Source: JAAXTT01 sp964530215 (lineage in GTDB: Bacteria > Bacillota > Desulfotomaculia > Desulfotomaculales > Desulfocucumaceae). Taken from it: DNA of 12,015 bases. The stretch lies in contig CAZHAJ010000049.1 of the NCBI GenBank assembly GCA_964530215.1, forward strand, positions 1 to 12,015, in the 5' to 3' direction. The stretch's first letter is position 1; each line of letters starts with the position of its first letter. Positions 1-6,616 of this stretch are shown piece by piece. Made by a program: the position numbers and the translations under genes. Below the pieces are notes generated by a model that saw nothing but the letters and a program-made list of their open reading frames with translations, was not told the DNA's origin and searched no databases.

Positions 1-61
1 AGTGTAGACCCAATAATAATAAAGGCTTTCTGTTGGGGTAGACCCCACAAATGGAGATGCC

Positions 62-93
62 AGCGGTGGTTGACTATGTGGTCAGCCACCGCT
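62..93. terminator. Strong hairpin, possible terminator
   Basis: Arms 62-74 and 81-93 pair over 13 bp with one G-T wobble around the loop TATGTG. On the plus strand an AT-rich tail (TTATATATTAAATTTATG) follows, so it could end a gene lying left of the window. The stop codon of the doubtful minus-strand ORF 93-335 overlaps its right edge, so it could also sit at that ORF's 3' end. Neither side has a clean T-run. Confidence 0.45.
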
Positions 94-335
94 TATATAT
101 TAAATTTATGAAATAGTACTCTTTCTACGCGGACATCATATATATAATGATCACGCTTTTTATTTTGGTATTTTAATACGGAAAAAGGTGCAAAATATTC
201 GGCTCTTACTGCTATAACCGCACATATAAGTTGACACTTCTTACAGTCTTTGTTAATATTTAAATGGTTAATTGCATGGTCCAGACCAAGGCTGGAAGGT
301 TCTAAACTCAAAGGGGCCGGATTTCCGGTTTCCAT
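93..335 (-). CDS. Doubtful small hypothetical protein (80 aa)
   Basis: This is an 80-codon ATG-to-TAA frame divergent from purA. I do not recognise the protein. The C-terminal two thirds look more protein-like than the N-terminus: a CxxC pair (KDCKKC), then a hydrophobic stretch, then a basic and aromatic tail. No predicted helix is long enough to be a sure membrane segment. The ribosome site is poor, with only an AGGA about 15 nt before the ATG, so the true start may be internal or the frame may be non-coding. For it: the frame stops at the edge of a strong hairpin and fills an otherwise empty 460-bp region. Against it: no clear promoter and no known family. Confidence 0.3.
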   Translation of the reverse strand: METGNPAPLSLEPSSLGLDHAINHLNINKDCKKCQLICAVIAVRAEYFAPFSVLKYQNKKRDHYIYDVRVERVLFHKFNI

Positions 336-394
336 TTGGGGTTTTTTTGTTCCTGCAGTAGAGGTTAGCCCGAAAATGTAATATCTTATTTGCT

Positions 395-400
395 TATAAT
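395..400 (+). promoter_or_regulatory. Candidate -10 box for purA
   Basis: A perfect TATAAT lies about 65 bp upstream of the purA ATG in an AT-rich stretch. No good -35 hexamer is found at 16-18 bp spacing, so only the -10 box is claimed. No purine-box operator (PurR type) or riboswitch was recognised between here and the start codon. Confidence 0.4.
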
Positions 401-464
401 ATTTCTTAAACCGTTATTAATGAATAAAGGTTGTTATAGAAGAATTACCTAGGGAGGTATACCA

Positions 465-1748
465 ATGTCAACCGTTGTTTTGATTGGCACTCAGTGGGGA
501 GATGAGGGTAAAGGGAAAGTCACCGATTTTCTCGCTAAGGATGCTGATATAGTAGTGCGTTATCAGGGGGGTAATAATGCCGGCCATACCGTGGTTGCTG
601 ACGGGAAGGAATATAAACTCCACCTGATTCCATCCGGAATTTTGTATCCGGAAAAACAGTGTTTGATCGGCAATGGTGTTGTGCTGGATCCCGAGGTGTT
701 TCTCCAAGAAGTTAAAGGTTTGAAGGAGCAAGGGATAAGTATAGAAAACTTGAAAATTAGCCCCAGGGCCCATGTTATTATGTCTTATCATAGAAGGCTG
801 GACGCTGTTGACGAAGATCGCAGGGGAAGCAATAAAATTGGTACTACAGGAAGAGGAATAGGACCTGCTTATACAGATAAGTCTGCCAGACTTGGAATAA
901 GAATGGCGGAGCTGGTGGACCCCGAAAGTTTAGCTGAAGTTTTAAAGTTTGTACTTGAGGAAAAAAATACTTTGCTGAAAGATATTTACAATGCAGAGGC
1001 TTTTGACTATCAAGAAATTTTTGAGACCTACAAAGAATATGGTCAAAAGCTGGTTGATTTTGTTGCCGATGTTTCAATACTGATCAACGATGCCATTAAA
1101 GAAGGTAAAAGCATTTTATTTGAGGGAGCACAAGGGACTTTATTGGATTTGGATCACGGCACATATCCCTTTGTTACTTCATCTCATCCGGTGGCAGCTG
1201 CAGCCTGTCTGGGCACAGGTGTGGGTCCAACTAAGATAGATAAGGTGATCGGTGTAGCCAAAGCATACATTACCCGAGTAGGAGAAGGGCCTTTCCCAAC
1301 AGAATTAAATGATGAAAATGGTGACTACTTAAGGGAAAAAGGTTTTGAGTTCGGAACCACAACCGGAAGACCAAGGCGTTGTGGCTGGTTTGATGCTGTA
1401 ATCGGTCGATATGCTGCAAGGGTAAATGGTTTAGACTACTTGGCCATCACCAAATTGGATGTGCTTACGGGTCTGGAAAAAATAATGGTCTGCACTGGAT
1501 ACCAGCTTGACGGGCAGATAATAAATGAGTTTCCCACCACATTGAAGGAACTGTCGAGATGCAAACCTATATATGAAGAATTACCGGGATGGCAAGAAGA
1601 TATAACGTCGGTTAGAAAACTAGAGGATCTTCCTGATAATGCCCGCAAATATTTGGCTAGGATAAGTGAACTGTCCGGTGTTCCGGTGGCTATTATTGGA
1701 GTAGGGCCCGGAAGGGATCAAACTATGGTTTTAAAGGAACTTTACTAG
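465..1748 (+). CDS. purA: Adenylosuccinate synthetase PurA
   Basis: Cytoplasmic enzyme that joins IMP and aspartate, using GTP, to form adenylosuccinate, the first committed step from IMP to AMP. The 427 aa are the usual bacterial length. Family signatures appear in order: GTQWGDEGKGK at residues 8-18 (phosphate-binding loop, with D13 at the catalytic aspartate position), GNNAGHT at 36-42 (H41 is the second catalytic residue), GTTGRGIGPAY at 126-136, the block starting EGAQGTLLDLDHGTYPF at 220, GTTTGRPRRCGWFD at 297-310, and TKLDVL at 329-334 for guanine recognition. The ATG is fixed by AGGGAGGT at 451-458, 6 nt upstream. The gene stands alone, followed by its own hairpin. Nothing is missing or truncated. 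Confidence 0.98.
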   Translation: MSTVVLIGTQWGDEGKGKVTDFLAKDADIVVRYQGGNNAGHTVVADGKEYKLHLIPSGILYPEKQCLIGNGVVLDPEVFLQEVKGLKEQGISIENLKISPRAHVIMSYHRRLDAVDEDRRGSNKIGTTGRGIGPAYTDKSARLGIRMAELVDPESLAEVLKFVLEEKNTLLKDIYNAEAFDYQEIFETYKEYGQKLVDFVADVSILINDAIKEGKSILFEGAQGTLLDLDHGTYPFVTSSHPVAAAACLGTGVGPTKIDKVIGVAKAYITRVGEGPFPTELNDENGDYLREKGFEFGTTTGRPRRCGWFDAVIGRYAARVNGLDYLAITKLDVLTGLEKIMVCTGYQLDGQIINEFPTTLKELSRCKPIYEELPGWQEDITSVRKLEDLPDNARKYLARISELSGVPVAIIGVGPGRDQTMVLKELY

Positions 1749-1810
1749 AAAAAAGGGATATTATGCAAATTACTAATTAGAGCGCATAATTTTTGAGCAA
1801 AAGTAGTTTT

Positions 1811-1842
1811 AACGATGGTGCCTTAAGGCAGCCATCGTTTTT
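1811..1842 (+). terminator. Intrinsic terminator of purA
   Basis: AACGATGG (1811-1818) pairs perfectly with CCATCGTT (1832-1839). The interior GCC-TTAA-GGC extends the stem across a small bulge, and the T-run reaches 1842. It lies about 60 bp after the purA stop and separates purA from the tRNA promoter. Confidence 0.85.
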
Positions 1843-1880
1843 ATATCAAATATTTATTGTGCGGTTTTGTTTCATAATAG

Positions 1881-1910
1881 TTGACGAGACAAGGTTTAAT
1901 AGTGTAGAAT
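1881..1910 (+). promoter_or_regulatory. Sigma-A-type promoter of the tRNA pair
   Basis: TTGACG (1881-1886) and TAGAAT (1905-1910) are separated by 18 bp, each one base from consensus. The likely start, near 1917, is about a dozen bases before tRNA-Lys. The strength fits a stable-RNA transcription unit. Confidence 0.75.
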
Positions 1911-1929
1911 AACAATCGTTGATTATTGA

Positions 1930-2005
1930 GAGCCATTAGCTCAGTTGGTAGAGCACCTGACTTTTAATCAGGGTGTCGAAGGTTCGAATCCTTCATGGCT
2001 CACCA
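1930..2005 (+). tRNA. tRNA-Lys (anticodon UUU)
   Basis: A complete 76-nt cloverleaf. The acceptor stem GAGCCAT pairs with ATGGCTC, followed by discriminator A and an encoded CCA. The D arm contains the AGCTCAGTTGGTAGAGC pattern. The anticodon stem CCTGA/TCAGG holds the loop CTTTTAA, giving anticodon TTT. The T arm is GAAGG-TTCGAAT-CCTTC. It is the first gene of a two-tRNA unit. Confidence 0.97.
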
Positions 2006-2033
2006 TAACATCACACATCTCGCTTTTTCTGAC

Positions 2034-2109
2034 GGCCCCTTGGTCAAGCGGTTTAAGACACCGCCCTTTCACGGCGGTAACACGGGTTCGAATCCCGTAG
2101 GGGTCACCA
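2034..2109 (+). tRNA. tRNA-Glu (anticodon UUC)
   Basis: A complete 76-nt cloverleaf. The acceptor GGCCCCT pairs with AGGGGTC (one G-T pair), with discriminator A and an encoded CCA. The anticodon stem CCGCC/GGCGG holds the loop CTTTCAC, giving anticodon TTC. The T arm is ACGGG-TTCGAAT-CCCGT. It lies 28 bp after tRNA-Lys with no promoter between them, so the two are probably processed from one transcript. Confidence 0.97.
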
Positions 2110-2142
2110 AAAAAAGCTGTGCCATACCGGCACAGCTTTTTT
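2110..2142. terminator. Bidirectional terminator (tRNAs and aminomutase gene)
   Basis: GCTGTGCC (2116-2123) and GGCACAGC (2129-2136) form an 8-bp stem with a 5-nt loop. An A-run lies on the left and a T-run on the right, so it works on both strands. It begins right after the tRNA-Glu CCA, and the stop codon of the converging aminomutase gene (2141-2143) overlaps its tail. Confidence 0.9.
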
Positions 2143-3448
2143 AATTTTCTCCTCCTACACGATACTCTATTATTCTGTTTTCCCAGGTTCTGATAATTAC
2201 TTTATTTTTTTCTTTCCCCAGCAAATAGGGGGGAAGCATGGGTGTCTTTCCATGGCCGTTAGGTGCATTGATAATATAAGTTGGTACTGCCAAACCGGAA
2301 GTGTACCCGCGCAAATTTTCCATTATTTCTAAACCTTCATCTACGCTGGTAATAAAATGTTTGGTACCTTTTACGGGCTTAGCATGAAAAATATAGTAGG
2401 GTTTAACTCTGATTTTTAATAATTCTTGATTAAGTTTTTTCATAATATGGGGACTATTATTTATCCCTTTTAATAGTACTGCTTGGTTTCCCAATACAAC
2501 ACCAGCCTCAATCAATTTGCTGCAGGCTTTTTTACTTTCCGGAGTAATTTCCCTAGGGTGGTTGAACTGAGTGTTAATGTAAATAGGAGGGTGCTTTTTA
2601 AGAACCTCACATAATTCCGGTGTAATTCTTTGAGGCAAAGTAACCGGAACCCGAGTGCCTATTCTTTTTATTTCTACATGTTCAATTTTGTCAAGCTCTC
2701 CCAGAAGCCAGTCAAGCTTTTTATCACTTAAGAGCAGAGCATCTCCTCCGGTAATCAGCACATCTCTTATTTCAGGGTTTTGACGTATATAATCAAGAGC
2801 TTCTGCTAAAGCTAAATGTTCTTGGTGACGATCAATCTCTCCAATATTTCTGCGTCTTTGGCAGTGCCTACAATACATGGCACATTGATTGGTGGCATTA
2901 ATAATTAACCTATCCGGATACCGTCTCGTAATACAGGAGGCCGGTGAAGTGAATTCTTCCCCCATGGGATCTGTGCTACCGGACTCATCCATCTCTTCTA
3001 TTGAAGGTATAGACTGCAGCATTATAGGATCTTTTGCATTAGAAATGTCCATTAAGGATGCATAATATGGAGAAACTGACCAACGATAACGCATCCCAAC
3101 ATCTTGAACCTGTTGGGCGCGGGTGCTATCTATATTAAACAAAGATGTTAAGGTTTCAGAATCATTTATTCGGTGAGACATTTGCCAGCGCCAGTCATCC
3201 CAGTCACTTTCAGAGGCATTGTAAAAATCGAGAATTTTTTCTTTGTTGGATAAATAGGTTTGCAGGAAATCAAATCCTGTTTTAATCTTTTCTTTTTCTT
3301 CCAGGTAATCCTGAATCCTGCTTTTTAATTCATCTGCTTTAGTGAGGGCAATAGTCCTCTTTTCTGAAGAACCGGACAAATTATAATTAGAGTTTTCCGG
3401 GTCGGGGGTTAAAGAATAGAGATCAATAGTTGGTATATTTGTAGCCAT
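2141..3448 (-). CDS. eam: Glutamate 2,3-aminomutase (radical SAM, KamA family)
   Basis: Probably interconverts L-glutamate and beta-glutamate, using SAM, a [4Fe-4S] cluster and PLP. The 435 aa hold CxxxCxxC at C189, C193 and C196 (radical SAM), RRR just after it, and PNGHGK at 396-401 with K401 as the PLP lysine. Lysine 2,3-aminomutases have two aspartates that hold the substrate's epsilon-amino group. By my alignment from memory these positions are K357 (in HAKPVKG) and N394 (in IINAP), the substitutions described for clostridial glutamate 2,3-aminomutase. That favours glutamate over lysine. The ATG is supported by AGGAGG 7 nt upstream. Beta-glutamate is a known compatible solute, so an osmotic role is possible but inferred. 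No beta-lysine acetyltransferase gene adjoins it. It converges on the tRNA genes. Confidence 0.9.
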   Translation of the reverse strand: MATNIPTIDLYSLTPDPENSNYNLSGSSEKRTIALTKADELKSRIQDYLEEKEKIKTGFDFLQTYLSNKEKILDFYNASESDWDDWRWQMSHRINDSETLTSLFNIDSTRAQQVQDVGMRYRWSVSPYYASLMDISNAKDPIMLQSIPSIEEMDESGSTDPMGEEFTSPASCITRRYPDRLIINATNQCAMYCRHCQRRRNIGEIDRHQEHLALAEALDYIRQNPEIRDVLITGGDALLLSDKKLDWLLGELDKIEHVEIKRIGTRVPVTLPQRITPELCEVLKKHPPIYINTQFNHPREITPESKKACSKLIEAGVVLGNQAVLLKGINNSPHIMKKLNQELLKIRVKPYYIFHAKPVKGTKHFITSVDEGLEIMENLRGYTSGLAVPTYIINAPNGHGKTPMLPPYLLGKEKNKVIIRTWENRIIEYRVGGEN

Positions 3449-3498
3449 TCTATTCCTCCTTTGTTTGTATAAATTAACGCGCTGTATTAAAAATGCGC

Positions 3499-3575
3499 CA
3501 AGACAACCCCCTTCGAATAGATAAGTTGTCTGTCAGGGGGGTAATTATGGGTGGAAATGCTTTCTCCCACCCATA
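3499..3575 (-). promoter_or_regulatory. Structured 5' leader of the aminomutase gene
   Basis: Between the promoter at 3587-3615 and the start codon lies a leader of about 130 nt. A near-5' hairpin has perfect 9-bp arms at 3567-3575 and 3546-3554 around a 12-nt loop. Next come two interleaved pairings: a C-run (3541-3536) with a G-run (3511-3507), and AGACAAC (3531-3525) with GTTGTCT (3507-3501). These would form either a pseudoknot or two mutually exclusive hairpins. I could not match it to a riboswitch class I know. A protein-binding DNA operator is an alternative reading. Confidence 0.5.
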
Positions 3576-3586
3576 TCAGTATGTAA

Positions 3587-3615
3587 ATTATATCAGATAA
3601 CAAAAATATTATCAA
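3587..3615 (-). promoter_or_regulatory. Strong promoter of the aminomutase gene
   Basis: On the minus strand TTGATA (3615-3610) and TATAAT (3592-3587) are separated by exactly 17 bp, with TGA before the -10 box forming an extended -10. Transcription should begin near 3580. It lies between the upstream gene's stop (3677) and the aminomutase start, so the two genes probably have separate promoters. Confidence 0.8.
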
Positions 3616-3676
3616 TATCTATGCTTATTAGTAAGCGATGATGTTATGAGTTGTCTCACCAGGGAATAGTCACCTT

Positions 3677-5356
3677 CTAAAAGATTTTATGCAAGGGGAG
3701 GTTGTTATTGCTTATCATCTTAATAAAAATAGGAACTAAAGTAGGATCGAATTGGATTCCTGCCTTGAGATAAAGTTCGTGTAAAGCTTCGTCAATAGTC
3801 TTAGCAGGTTTATATGGCTGCTGATGGGTCATGACATCAAAGGCGTCAATAATTGAGATTATACGGGACAAAAGAGGAATTTCTTCTTCTTTCAGTCCAT
3901 GGGGATAGCCTTGACCATTCCACCATTCATGATGATATAAAATAATATCACCAAGGTGAGCAAACTCTCCAGATGCATGAGCAATTCGATAACCAATTTC
4001 AACATGTTTTTTCATAATTGGCCATTCTGAATCAGTCAGAGTGGATTTCTTCAGAACAATATCTTCAGGTATACCGATTTTGCCAATGTCGTGTAAATTA
4101 GCAGCCTGCACAAGATTATTCAACCCCTCATTGGAAAAGCACAGTATTTCCGCAAACTCTTGCGCAAAAGATTCTAATCTTTCAATGTGTTCTTTAGTTT
4201 CAAACCCCTTTTTCTGCAATACCTCACCTAAAGTGTTAGCAATAGCCCACCTGGCTTTTTTGCCCTCCATTAGCTTCATTTCATACATTAAATCTTCAGC
4301 TTCTTTTAATATCTCAGACAGATTTGTTTTCTTATCAACTTTGGTCGCTACACCTATGGATATGCTTAATAAAATGTTGTTTTCTTGATCGCTGATACAA
4401 GCAGCTTTTATTTTATTTTTTATTTCCGAAGCTGTTTCTTTATCCGTATTTAGTAGGATAGCAGCAAACTCATCACCGCCCCATCTAGCGATAATATCAG
4501 TATGACGACAAGATTGTTGAATAATGATTGCCATTCTTTTAAGCCATTTATCTCCTTCAGAATGACCAAAAACGTCGTTGACGAATTTCAGTCCGTTCAT
4601 GTCTCCAACCAATAGAGATATGGGTAAGAAGTCATGGTTTTTGTTTAACGCTTCAATTTTTTTGTCAAAGTAATTTTTATTGTAAAGTCCTGTTAATTCG
4701 TCATAATAAGTAAGGTGCGTAATGTGATCTAGTCCACGTTGGATTTCATCCCTTTGATCTTTTAAAAAAAGTTGAATTAGTCCAATAGCATTAATGAGCA
4801 AGATTAAATGAGAAATAAAATAGGGAGCCATTTTGGGCATTTTTAGGACATACGAAAAAACAAAGGTATTACCAACCCATGCGATATTTAACAGACCTAA
4901 AAAAAGAGCGAGGTTTCCATATCTCTTGGTCGAACGGATTAGCGCCAAGCCTATCCAGGTGGATAAAGCAAACATAGCTAAAGTGGTGTATTCGATCATC
5001 TGTAAATTCGACCATTTCTGGTTTGAGAAAAAAATAAAGACCAATAGCCAAGCAATTCCAACGCTTAATAAAATGGGTATTTCAGCTTTGATTTTTAAGA
5101 ATATTAAAGTTCCCCAAGATATAAAAAGGTTTGCACAGAAATATGTACATAGACTAAGAAATAAGACCAGGTTGTCTTGTCTTAGCAGATTAGGAAAAAA
5201 AGCATCCAGACTGTAGTTTGCAGCAATGGTGGCCCAGCCAATAAACCACAGGCCAAGAAAAAGCCTGCGTTCAAATGTAAATATATAGACATACAACACC
5301 AATAAGACAGAAATAGCTCCAAGGGAAGCTATTAATAATATGGTAGAAGTTTGCAT
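3677..5356 (-). CDS. Membrane diguanylate cyclase/c-di-GMP phosphodiesterase (GGDEF + HD-GYP)
   Basis: A 559-aa signalling protein. About seven hydrophobic helices fill residues 1-200, with no recognised ligand domain. A GGDEF domain follows (about 215-365) with D252 in the DMNGLK metal site, intact GGDEF at 293-297, and an inhibitory RxxD site (R284, D287) five residues before it. The HD-GYP domain (about 375-540) has HDIGKIGIP from H422, H451, the HH pair 475-476, GQGYP ending at 485, and D504. Both halves look catalytically complete, so it could both make and break c-di-GMP, with product inhibition of the cyclase. Start choice: ATG at 5354-5356 has GAGAG about 6 nt upstream. An in-frame GTG at 5366-5368 would add four residues but lacks a ribosome site. 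No c-di-GMP riboswitch is seen nearby. Confidence 0.95.
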   Translation of the reverse strand: MQTSTILLIASLGAISVLLVLYVYIFTFERRLFLGLWFIGWATIAANYSLDAFFPNLLRQDNLVLFLSLCTYFCANLFISWGTLIFLKIKAEIPILLSVGIAWLLVFIFFSNQKWSNLQMIEYTTLAMFALSTWIGLALIRSTKRYGNLALFLGLLNIAWVGNTFVFSYVLKMPKMAPYFISHLILLINAIGLIQLFLKDQRDEIQRGLDHITHLTYYDELTGLYNKNYFDKKIEALNKNHDFLPISLLVGDMNGLKFVNDVFGHSEGDKWLKRMAIIIQQSCRHTDIIARWGGDEFAAILLNTDKETASEIKNKIKAACISDQENNILLSISIGVATKVDKKTNLSEILKEAEDLMYEMKLMEGKKARWAIANTLGEVLQKKGFETKEHIERLESFAQEFAEILCFSNEGLNNLVQAANLHDIGKIGIPEDIVLKKSTLTDSEWPIMKKHVEIGYRIAHASGEFAHLGDIILYHHEWWNGQGYPHGLKEEEIPLLSRIISIIDAFDVMTHQQPYKPAKTIDEALHELYLKAGIQFDPTLVPIFIKMISNNNLPLHKIF

Positions 5357-5395
5357 GTTTACTCTCACTAATTTTTTAGTTGATTTATTTTGATT

Positions 5396-5404
5396 ATTAT
5401 AGCA
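5396..5404 (-). promoter_or_regulatory. Extended -10 promoter of the GGDEF/HD-GYP gene
   Basis: On the minus strand TGCTATAAT is a perfect extended -10 element, about 40 bp before the preferred ATG. No good -35 hexamer is present at the right spacing, which is tolerable for extended -10 promoters. The REP fragment and the scaffold gap begin about 20 bp further upstream. Confidence 0.6.
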
Positions 5405-5422
5405 TATAAAATTTTACCAAGC

Positions 5423-5438
5423 GACCACCCAAAACAGG
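5423..5438. repeat. Left copy of a 16-bp repeat at the gap edge
   Basis: GACCACCCAAAACAGG runs straight into the N-run and is identical to 5539-5554 on the other side. It ends partway into the REP core (AACAGGGGACGG), so it is either a truncated REP copy or the same sequence represented twice across a bad join. Confidence 0.85.
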
Positions 5439-5538
5439 NNNNNNNNNNNNNNNNNNNNNNNNNNNNNNNNNNNNNNNNNNNNNNNNNNNNNNNNNNNNNN
5501 NNNNNNNNNNNNNNNNNNNNNNNNNNNNNNNNNNNNNN
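5439..5538. other. Scaffold gap of exactly 100 N
   Basis: The round length is a conventional placeholder, so the true distance is unknown. The flanks are identical for 16 bp, so the real gap may be zero (overlapping contigs), or it may hold extra REP copies that broke the assembly. No gene can be called across it. Confidence 0.97.
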
Positions 5539-5570
5539 GACCACCCAAAACAGGGGACGGTTCTCTGTTT
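5539..5570 (+). repeat. REP element next to the RAYT gene
   Basis: It carries the core GGGGACGG followed by TTCTCTGTTT. AACAGGG and CTCTGTT around the core pair over 7 bp with one wobble, giving a small hairpin. The same core recurs at 7624-7682 and 9540-9647. It lies just upstream of the transposase gene, as expected if REPs are the substrate of the RAYT. Confidence 0.8.
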
Positions 5571-5612
5571 GACATCACCTCGCTGTTTATAATAAACTAT
5601 CAGCGGGGTGAT
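5569..5612 (+). promoter_or_regulatory. Promoter-like and hairpin region before the RAYT gene
   Basis: A perfect TTGACA (5569-5574) begins at the REP edge. TATAAT (5588-5593) is only 13 bp away, whereas TAAACT (5593-5598) is at 18 bp, so the -10 choice is unclear. Arms 5574-5585 and 5601-5612 pair over 12 bp with one wobble around a 15-nt loop. The right arm contains the ribosome site GGGGTGAT, so any transcript starting upstream would have it masked. Confidence 0.55.
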
Positions 5613-5617
5613 TTTTA

Positions 5618-6379
5618 ATGCCAAGAGTAGCGAGAAAGAAAAGTAAAACCAATATATACCATGTGATGATTCGGGGTATAAATCAGCAGAATATATTTGT
5701 AGATGATGAGGACAATGAAAAGTTTATTTCAATACTTTCTAAGTATCAAAAAGAGAATGAATATGAAATATATGCCTACTGCTTAATGGGTAATCATGTT
5801 CACTTATTGATGAAGGAAGGAAATGAGGAATTAGCAAACAGCATGAGGCGCATTGGTGCAAGTTATGTGTACTGGTATAATTGGCAGTACAATAGAAAGG
5901 GACACCTGTTTCAGGATAGATATAAAAGTGAACCGGTAGAAGATGAAACTTACTTTTTAACAGTATTAAGATACATACATCAAAATCCGTTAAAAGCTGG
6001 ATTGTCTGATAATATTGCATCATATAGATGGAGCAGTTATTTAGAGTACATTACAAAAGTAAAGATAGTAAAAGTAGACTTTGCTTTGGGAATGTTTTCG
6101 GAAAATAGGGATACAGCTATGAGAAAGTTTAAAGAGTATAACATGGCGGCAAATGATGACAAATGTTTAGAAATAACCCGGGAAAGAAAAACCATTTCGG
6201 ACAAAGAGGTAAGACAATTGGTTATTGATAATTATAATATTGAACTAGCTACCCTGCAAAATGAAGAGCCAAGGAAACAGAAAGAGATTTTAGAATTTGT
6301 AAAGAATCTGGAGGGAAGTTCACTAAGGCAGTTATCACGGTTAACTGGATTAACTGTAAACAAAATCTATAGAGCATGA
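5618..6379 (+). CDS. REP-associated tyrosine transposase (RAYT, Y1/HUH)
   Basis: A 253-aa single-strand DNA transposase of the IS200/IS605-related Y1 family. The HUH motif is GNHVHLL (H60, H62). The likely nucleophile is Y119 in RYIHQNP, a typical RAYT block followed by LKAGL. FQDRYKSEPV at 98-107 is also characteristic. The C-terminal part (about 180-253) is basic and ends in a helix-turn-helix-like segment, SLRQLSRLTGLTVNKI. Such proteins nick and join REP hairpins, usually as single-copy genes without classical IS ends. The ATG has GGGTGAT 5 nt upstream. All visible catalytic residues are intact, so this is not an obvious relic. REP cores upstream and elsewhere in the window are its probable substrates, by inference. 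Confidence 0.93.
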   Translation: MPRVARKKSKTNIYHVMIRGINQQNIFVDDEDNEKFISILSKYQKENEYEIYAYCLMGNHVHLLMKEGNEELANSMRRIGASYVYWYNWQYNRKGHLFQDRYKSEPVEDETYFLTVLRYIHQNPLKAGLSDNIASYRWSSYLEYITKVKIVKVDFALGMFSENRDTAMRKFKEYNMAANDDKCLEITRERKTISDKEVRQLVIDNYNIELATLQNEEPRKQKEILEFVKNLEGSSLRQLSRLTGLTVNKIYRA

Positions 6380-6436
6380 AACTTGGTTGAGAATAATTTA
6401 AGCGCCTCTGGGGAGTATACTAAAGAGGTGATAAAA

Positions 6437-6616
6437 TTGCCACAGGATATGGATGCAATTTTAAAGCTCATTGATGAGCTTCGCGAAAAGCTGCATAGTG
6501 AGTCAAAAAGCAAGCCTTTAACAGACCCGACGGTGGTTAAGGCAAGTCAAGATCTAAACAAAGTGTTGGATGAGTATTATAGGCTTTTAATGAAGAAGAA
6601 GGAAAACGATGAATGA
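6437..6616 (+). CDS. Spo0E-like aspartyl-phosphate phosphatase
   Basis: A 59-aa helical-hairpin protein of the Spo0E/YnzD type, which removes phosphate from Spo0A~P and so delays sporulation. The pattern IDELREKL, a short linker with LTDP, then SQDLNKVLDEYYRLL matches the family's two helices. The usual signature is SQELD. Here the final Asp is Asn (SQDLN), a change at a conserved position that may alter activity. I prefer the TTG at 6437-6439 because AGAGGTGAT lies 6 nt upstream and the length fits the family. A longer frame opens at a TTG at 6383 but lacks a ribosome site. It begins 57 bp after the RAYT stop and may be read through from it. A clear terminator follows. Confidence 0.8.
   Translation: MPQDMDAILKLIDELREKLHSESKSKPLTDPTVVKASQDLNKVLDEYYRLLMKKKENDE

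Noticed and set aside
1..111. Short open frame on the plus strand at the left edge
   Set aside because: It runs through the strong hairpin at 62-93 and has no recognisable protein features; a real upstream gene end cannot be assigned.
1930..2109. tRNA genes considered as an integration site for a mobile island
   Set aside because: No integrase, no duplicated tRNA 3' end and no prophage-like genes are found in the window.
1930..3448. Functional link between tRNA-Lys/tRNA-Glu and the lysine/glutamate aminomutase family member
   Set aside because: The genes converge on a shared terminator and nothing in the sequence ties them together; adjacency is most likely chance.
3449..3676. c-di-GMP, SAM or fluoride riboswitch upstream of the aminomutase gene
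   Set aside because: None of the conserved cores of these classes could be recognised; only generic structure is claimed.
4833..5216. A 127-codon plus-strand frame inside the GGDEF/HD-GYP gene
   Set aside because: It is antisense to the membrane-helix region, with no ribosome site or recognisable domain.
5390..5624. Open frames on both strands running through the N-run
   Set aside because: They stay open only because the unknown bases give no stop codons; no real sequence supports them.
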